A stretch of 8,972 nucleotides of DNA, from the NCBI GenBank assembly GCA_027621485.1, contig JAQCBG010000018.1:1-8972 (forward strand), in the 5' to 3' direction. The position numbers and the translations under genes are program-made. Below are positions 7,069-8,972 of the stretch, piece by piece. The notes beneath the pieces are model-generated. The model ran no database searches. It had not been told where the DNA came from and saw nothing but the letters and a program-made list of their open reading frames with translations. The stretch is from Pseudomonadota bacterium (lineage in GTDB: Bacteria; Pseudomonadota; Alphaproteobacteria; Rickettsiales; Midichloriaceae). How positions within the stretch are numbered: position 1 is the first letter of the stretch; each line of letters begins with the position of its first letter.

Positions 7069-8972
7069 ATGAGTGATTTTGTAAGCGGTGGACAAATAAC
7101 GATGCATAACATTAGGATGTTAGGGCAAGTTATGAAGAAATTATATTTAGGAGCAGTTATAGGCTTTGTATTTGTGGGTGTGTACAGTTTTCATCAAAAT
7201 ACAACATTTTATGATAGAAATAAATTAGTTTCGTGGCTGAAAGCTGAAATAATCCAAAATTTTTACGGAGAGGGGAATCCAAGTCTAGAGAAGGTAACGA
7301 TAAAATTTATGAGGCTAACGCAAGGTAAGTTAAAAAGTCAGTATAAATACGAAATTGTCGAAAGGAGCGTACCTTATTTTATGCGATTTTGTCCAGAGCA
7401 ATGTAGAATGCGACTTGAGAATAAAGTATATAATTCATTAAAAATGGGTGTCATTGGAAGTTTAGCGGTTGTAGTACTAATGATAATATTTTTCAAAAGA
7501 AGAGGAATAGCTACAAGATTAAGTAAATTTATTAGAGGGGGTCAAATAGCATCTGAGAAAGATTTAATAAGGCATATAAAAAAACTTAATAGAAAATACA
7601 GAGATGAAACGCATAAACTAGCAGGAATACCATATCCATACAGATCGCAAGAGCAGAATACATTAGTAATAGGTTCTACAGGGTCAGGTAAAACACAATT
7701 AATATCAGATTTGGTAGCACAGATAAGGAAAAAAGGGGAAAGGTTAATAGTATATGATAAGAAAGGAGATTATTTAAGCTGGTTTTATAAGAAGGAGAAA
7801 GATTTTATATTGAATCCATTTGATAAAAGAGGAGAGAAATGGAATTTATTAAATGAGGTTGAGCATGCAGGAATGCTCAAAACATTAGCAGAAAGTTTTA
7901 TACCAAATAGAGGAGAGAGATCTGGAGAAAATAAAATATGGGACGAATCAGCAAGATTTGTGTTTAGTGAGTTAGCCAAAAAAATACTAAACAAGGAAGG
8001 GGTGTGTAGTAATAAGGCGTTAGTAGATAAGATATTAAAGAAAGACTTAACAGAGTTTGTGGAATATTTAAAAGACACAGATGCTCAGAGTATAATGAGT
8101 ACAGATTCAAAAAAAATTGCGATGAGTGTAATTTTTATGCTTACTACGCATCTTAATAGCTTGAGCCTAACTAGTGGTGAAAAGGATGAGAGTTTTTCAA
8201 TAAGAAAATGGATGGAGGGAGAAGACTCAGATTCTGCATTATTTATTACAAATAAAGCAGAGTTTGAAGGTGAATTGGCGCCGCTTGAATCAGCATGGTT
8301 TGAGATAGTAATAAATAGTATTTTATCAGGAAAGCAAAATAATAAGAAAAAAACATGGATTATAATAGATGAGCTGGCAACATTAAATAAGATACCTTCA
8401 CTACAGAAAGGGCTTGCAGCTGCAAGAAGTTATGGGGGGTGCTTTGTGCTTGGGATACAAAACATATCACAGCTAAGAGAGATATATGGGATTAATAGCA
8501 CGGGGATAATAAGTTCTGAATGTAATACGAGATGCATATTTAAGACAAATGATCCAGAAACATCGAAATGGGTAAGTGATAATTTAGGACAAGAAGAAAT
8601 AATAGAAAATAAAAAAAGCTTATCATATGGGGCTAGTGAAGTTAGGGATGGAGTGAATCTCAGCAGTAATAATAAGTTACGAACATTAGCATTACCTTCA
8701 GAAATACAAAATATGGATAGAATGAACTTATATATTAAGATGGTAGATAGCCCTGTTATTAAAAAGGGTATCAAGTATGTGGAAAGGGAAATTGTAGAGC
8801 CAGATTTATTTATACTTAATGAGGAAGTAGTGGATAAAATAGGGGATATAAAAACAGATATTAAGACAAAAGATGCTGATGATAATTTAGCTAAGGGTAA
8901 TTTAGATTTAAATCATGATAAAGATGAAGAGGGCGAAAATATAGAGCAAAATATTGAGAGTAAAGATAGTAA
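7069..8972 (+). CDS. traD: F-type conjugative coupling protein TraD (3' end outside window)
   Basis: The frame is open from the ATG at 7069 to the window edge, giving 634 complete codons without a stop. F TraD is about 717 residues. The start is supported by alignment with F TraD: SGGQITMHNIRML here against the F TQGGQIASMRIRMF. AAAGAG at 7053-7058 is a modest ribosome-binding site. Two membrane helices (about residues 25-41 and 126-142) flank a periplasmic loop. Then come Walker A GSTGSGKT (202-209), VYDKKGDY soon after, Walker B WIIIDE (430-435) and the GGC..GIQ motif with Q464. SYGASEVRDGVN near 520 matches the SYGADPVRDGVS of F TraD. TraD is the hexameric inner-membrane ATPase that brings the relaxosome to the transfer channel and pumps DNA through. 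The visible end, after about residue 590, is acidic and low-complexity, in the place where F TraD has its TraM-binding tail. Confidence 0.94.
   Translation, partial: MSDFVSGGQITMHNIRMLGQVMKKLYLGAVIGFVFVGVYSFHQNTTFYDRNKLVSWLKAEIIQNFYGEGNPSLEKVTIKFMRLTQGKLKSQYKYEIVERSVPYFMRFCPEQCRMRLENKVYNSLKMGVIGSLAVVVLMIIFFKRRGIATRLSKFIRGGQIASEKDLIRHIKKLNRKYRDETHKLAGIPYPYRSQEQNTLVIGSTGSGKTQLISDLVAQIRKKGERLIVYDKKGDYLSWFYKKEKDFILNPFDKRGEKWNLLNEVEHAGMLKTLAESFIPNRGERSGENKIWDESARFVFSELAKKILNKEGVCSNKALVDKILKKDLTEFVEYLKDTDAQSIMSTDSKKIAMSVIFMLTTHLNSLSLTSGEKDESFSIRKWMEGEDSDSALFITNKAEFEGELAPLESAWFEIVINSILSGKQNNKKKTWIIIDELATLNKIPSLQKGLAAARSYGGCFVLGIQNISQLREIYGINSTGIISSECNTRCIFKTNDPETSKWVSDNLGQEEIIENKKSLSYGASEVRDGVNLSSNNKLRTLALPSEIQNMDRMNLYIKMVDSPVIKKGIKYVEREIVEPDLFILNEEVVDKIGDIKTDIKTKDADDNLAKGNLDLNHDKDEEGENIEQNIESKDS

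Noticed and set aside
7785..8774. Minus-strand open frames opposite traD (7785-8078, 8430-8774)
   Set aside because: They lie wholly inside a well-supported TraD frame with Walker motifs; their sequence is Ser/Leu/Phe-rich antisense with no recognisable family.

Overview
This window is a segment of an F-type (type IVA) conjugative transfer operon in an AT-rich genome, roughly one third G+C by eye. All genes lie on the + strand. The visible order is traF (3' end) - traH - traG - unknown membrane/coiled-coil gene - unknown small gene - exported thermonuclease - traD (5' part, running off the right edge). The AT richness, standard use of TGA as a stop, F-like Tra proteins and an alphaproteobacterial-looking exported nuclease together suggest a Rickettsiales integrative element or plasmid of the 'Rickettsiales amplified genetic element' type. 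Other AT-rich intracellular bacteria are possible. The host assignment is an inference from composition and family resemblance, not from a search.

Region 1-4974 is the mating-pair formation/stabilisation part. TraF (thioredoxin-like, without redox cysteines here) and TraH act in the periplasm on pilus assembly. TraG is a large inner-membrane protein for pilus assembly and mating-pair stabilisation. Its first ~800 residues resemble F TraG, and it ends in a ~250-residue Asn/Gln/Lys/Ser-rich low-complexity tail. These three genes overlap at their ends (14 nt and 1 nt), and traG overlaps the next gene by 11 nt, so the cluster looks like one translationally coupled operon.

Region 4964-6535 holds two genes I cannot assign. 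One encodes a 376-residue protein with one N-terminal membrane segment, a long charged coiled coil and four cysteines. The other encodes a 126-residue soluble protein with a C-terminal Cys cluster. They sit between traG and traD, where the F plasmid has its entry-exclusion genes traS and traT, although they do not resemble those proteins. Between them is the largest gap in the window (60 nt), which contains a small inverted repeat.

Region 6537-8972 encodes an SNase-family nuclease with a clear signal peptide and complete active site, then the F-type coupling ATPase TraD. TraD has two membrane helices, Walker A, Walker B and an intact reading frame of at least 634 codons up to the window edge. 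No frameshifts, internal stops, insertion sequences, tRNAs, rRNAs or CRISPR arrays were seen, so this segment looks intact rather than decaying.
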